A DNA stretch of 62,623 bases from an uncultured Clostridia bacterium (GTDB lineage Bacteria > Bacillota > Clostridia > Christensenellales > Borkfalkiaceae), in contig CALVHS010000037.1 in NCBI GenBank assembly GCA_944328665.1, forward strand, positions 1-62,623, read 5' to 3'. The notes under the pieces were generated by a model, which saw nothing but the letters and a program-made list of their open reading frames with translations, ran no database searches and had not been told where the DNA came from. The translations under genes were made by a program, and so were the position numbers. This document shows, piece by piece, positions 62,014-62,623 of the stretch (its first letter is position 1; the number at the start of each line of letters is the position of its first letter).

Positions 62014-62623
62014 TTATGGTTCACCATATCCTTTGTCATTACAATGCAGTGGTTTATCATTATCCGGAAGGCCGCTCTTAACGATAATTATTTCCCTATC
62101 TTTCAAAGGAGCTTGCTCGTCCGTATCATCATTATCCCCGCCGCCCAAAGTCCATGACCGACCCGGCCCGTCGCCATAGCAACGGCCGTTTTCTGCCCCG
62201 CCAATATGCCAGCTGCAAAAATGAATACCTAGAGCATGATATGTTCTATCTCGAATAGGAGCGTCGTTTTCTTCATACAGCCAACCAACTGTTTCGTTCC
62301 CTGTACCCGTGTGTGTGACAAAAATATCCGTCGTTTTGATATCATTCAAAACGTCATCGTTCCCGCCGAATGCACTTGTCTTTCCTTCAAACCTTCCGCC
62401 GATAATGGATACCTTGTCGGATGTTCGATTGTAAAAAAGCAAACCCGCGCTTTCTCCTTTAAAGGTACCGTATTCGATCGTTAAACTTGTTAGGACACTA
62501 ACAACTTGATTTTCGTCATTTGTGCATGTCCCGGCATACCAAATGCCGCTCGAACCATCATCCTCCTCCTTCCGCGTCCCGGTAAACGTAACCGTATTCG
62601 TCGAAGAAGTGCTGTTACAGATC
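62014..62623 (-). CDS. C-terminal part of a probable secreted or surface protein
   Basis: The frame is open from the right edge to a TAA at 62014, giving about 203 residues without the N-terminus. The sequence is rich in Gly, Asn, Asp, Thr and Ser, with alternating strands (SLTIEYGTFKGESAGLLFY, then SIIGGRFEGKTSAFGGND) that resemble rungs of a parallel beta helix. It lacks membrane helices and is poor in Lys clusters. There is no recognisable catalytic motif. It may be a cell-surface or carbohydrate-interacting protein. The true start is outside the window. Confidence 0.65.
   Translation of the reverse strand, partial: ICNSTSSTNTVTFTGTRKEEDDGSSGIWYAGTCTNDENQVVSVLTSLTIEYGTFKGESAGLLFYNRTSDKVSIIGGRFEGKTSAFGGNDDVLNDIKTTDIFVTHTGTGNETVGWLYEENDAPIRDRTYHALGIHFCSWHIGGAENGRCYGDGPGRSWTLGGGDNDDTDEQAPLKDREIIIVKSGLPDNDKPLHCNDKGYGEP

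Noticed and set aside
61830..62179. Short open frames on both strands in the repeat island
   Set aside because: They are made of the palindromic element and its partial copy, lack ribosome binding sites and read through terminators.

Overview
The window comes from a GC-rich member of the Firmicutes, most likely an anaerobic, spore-forming clostridium. The evidence is Firmicutes gene order in several housekeeping blocks (tig-clpP-clpX, priA-def-fmt-rsmB-rlmN, rpe-thiN-spoVM, prmA-rsmE-mtaB-HIT-rpsU, pcrA-ligA), strong GGAGG ribosome binding sites, two [FeFe] hydrogenase homologues and a spoVM gene. A Christensenellales-type gut bacterium would fit, but that is a guess.

Layout from left to right. 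1-1122: truncated EamA transporter coupled to a CsoR-type metal sensor with a perfect palindromic operator. 1161-4641: tig-clpP-clpX. 4703-9192: rqcH, an orphan MsmX/UgpC-type ATPase, and an ornithine carbamoyltransferase-like gene with altered active-site motifs. 9205-14033: a sensory [FeFe] hydrogenase operon (thioredoxin-like ferredoxin, PAS hydrogenase, SpoIIE-type phosphatase, ferredoxin-rich hydrogenase) behind a strong promoter whose -10 box lies in a 24-bp palindrome. 14117-17059: a P-type ATPase under a yybP-ykoY (manganese) riboswitch with a terminator. 17090-20744: nadA-nadB-nadC-niaR. 20918-22372: rpe-thiN-spoVM. 22397-29665: yicC, rpoZ, priA, def, fmt, rsmB, rlmN. 29662-34852: pcrA-ligA, a small unknown protein and rpsU. 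34915-40426: HIT, mtaB, rsmE, prmA, a CvpA-like protein and a DUF1846 protein. 40439-44621: radC-gltX-histidine kinase-response regulator. 44690-50014: an M20 dipeptidase and a MarR-heterodimeric ABC exporter operon. 50033-51171: a DUF3810-like metalloprotease, probably on a leaderless mRNA. 51198-61180: a type IV pilus operon (three pilin-like proteins, PilD, PilM, PilC, PilB) followed by a membrane-anchored McrB-like AAA+ ATPase and a DUF2357 (McrC-like) protein. 61181-62013: a noncoding island of repeats and hairpins. 62014-end: the C-terminal part of a probable surface protein.

Most genes lie on the minus strand in tightly packed operons, with repeated ATGA stop/start overlaps. Many operons begin with clear -35/-10 pairs spaced 17 bp. 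The least ordinary parts are the pilus operon joined to an McrBC-like pair, the sensory hydrogenase operon with its palindromic promoter, the atypical carbamoyltransferase, and the repeat island. No tRNA, rRNA, CRISPR array, prophage or intact insertion sequence was seen.
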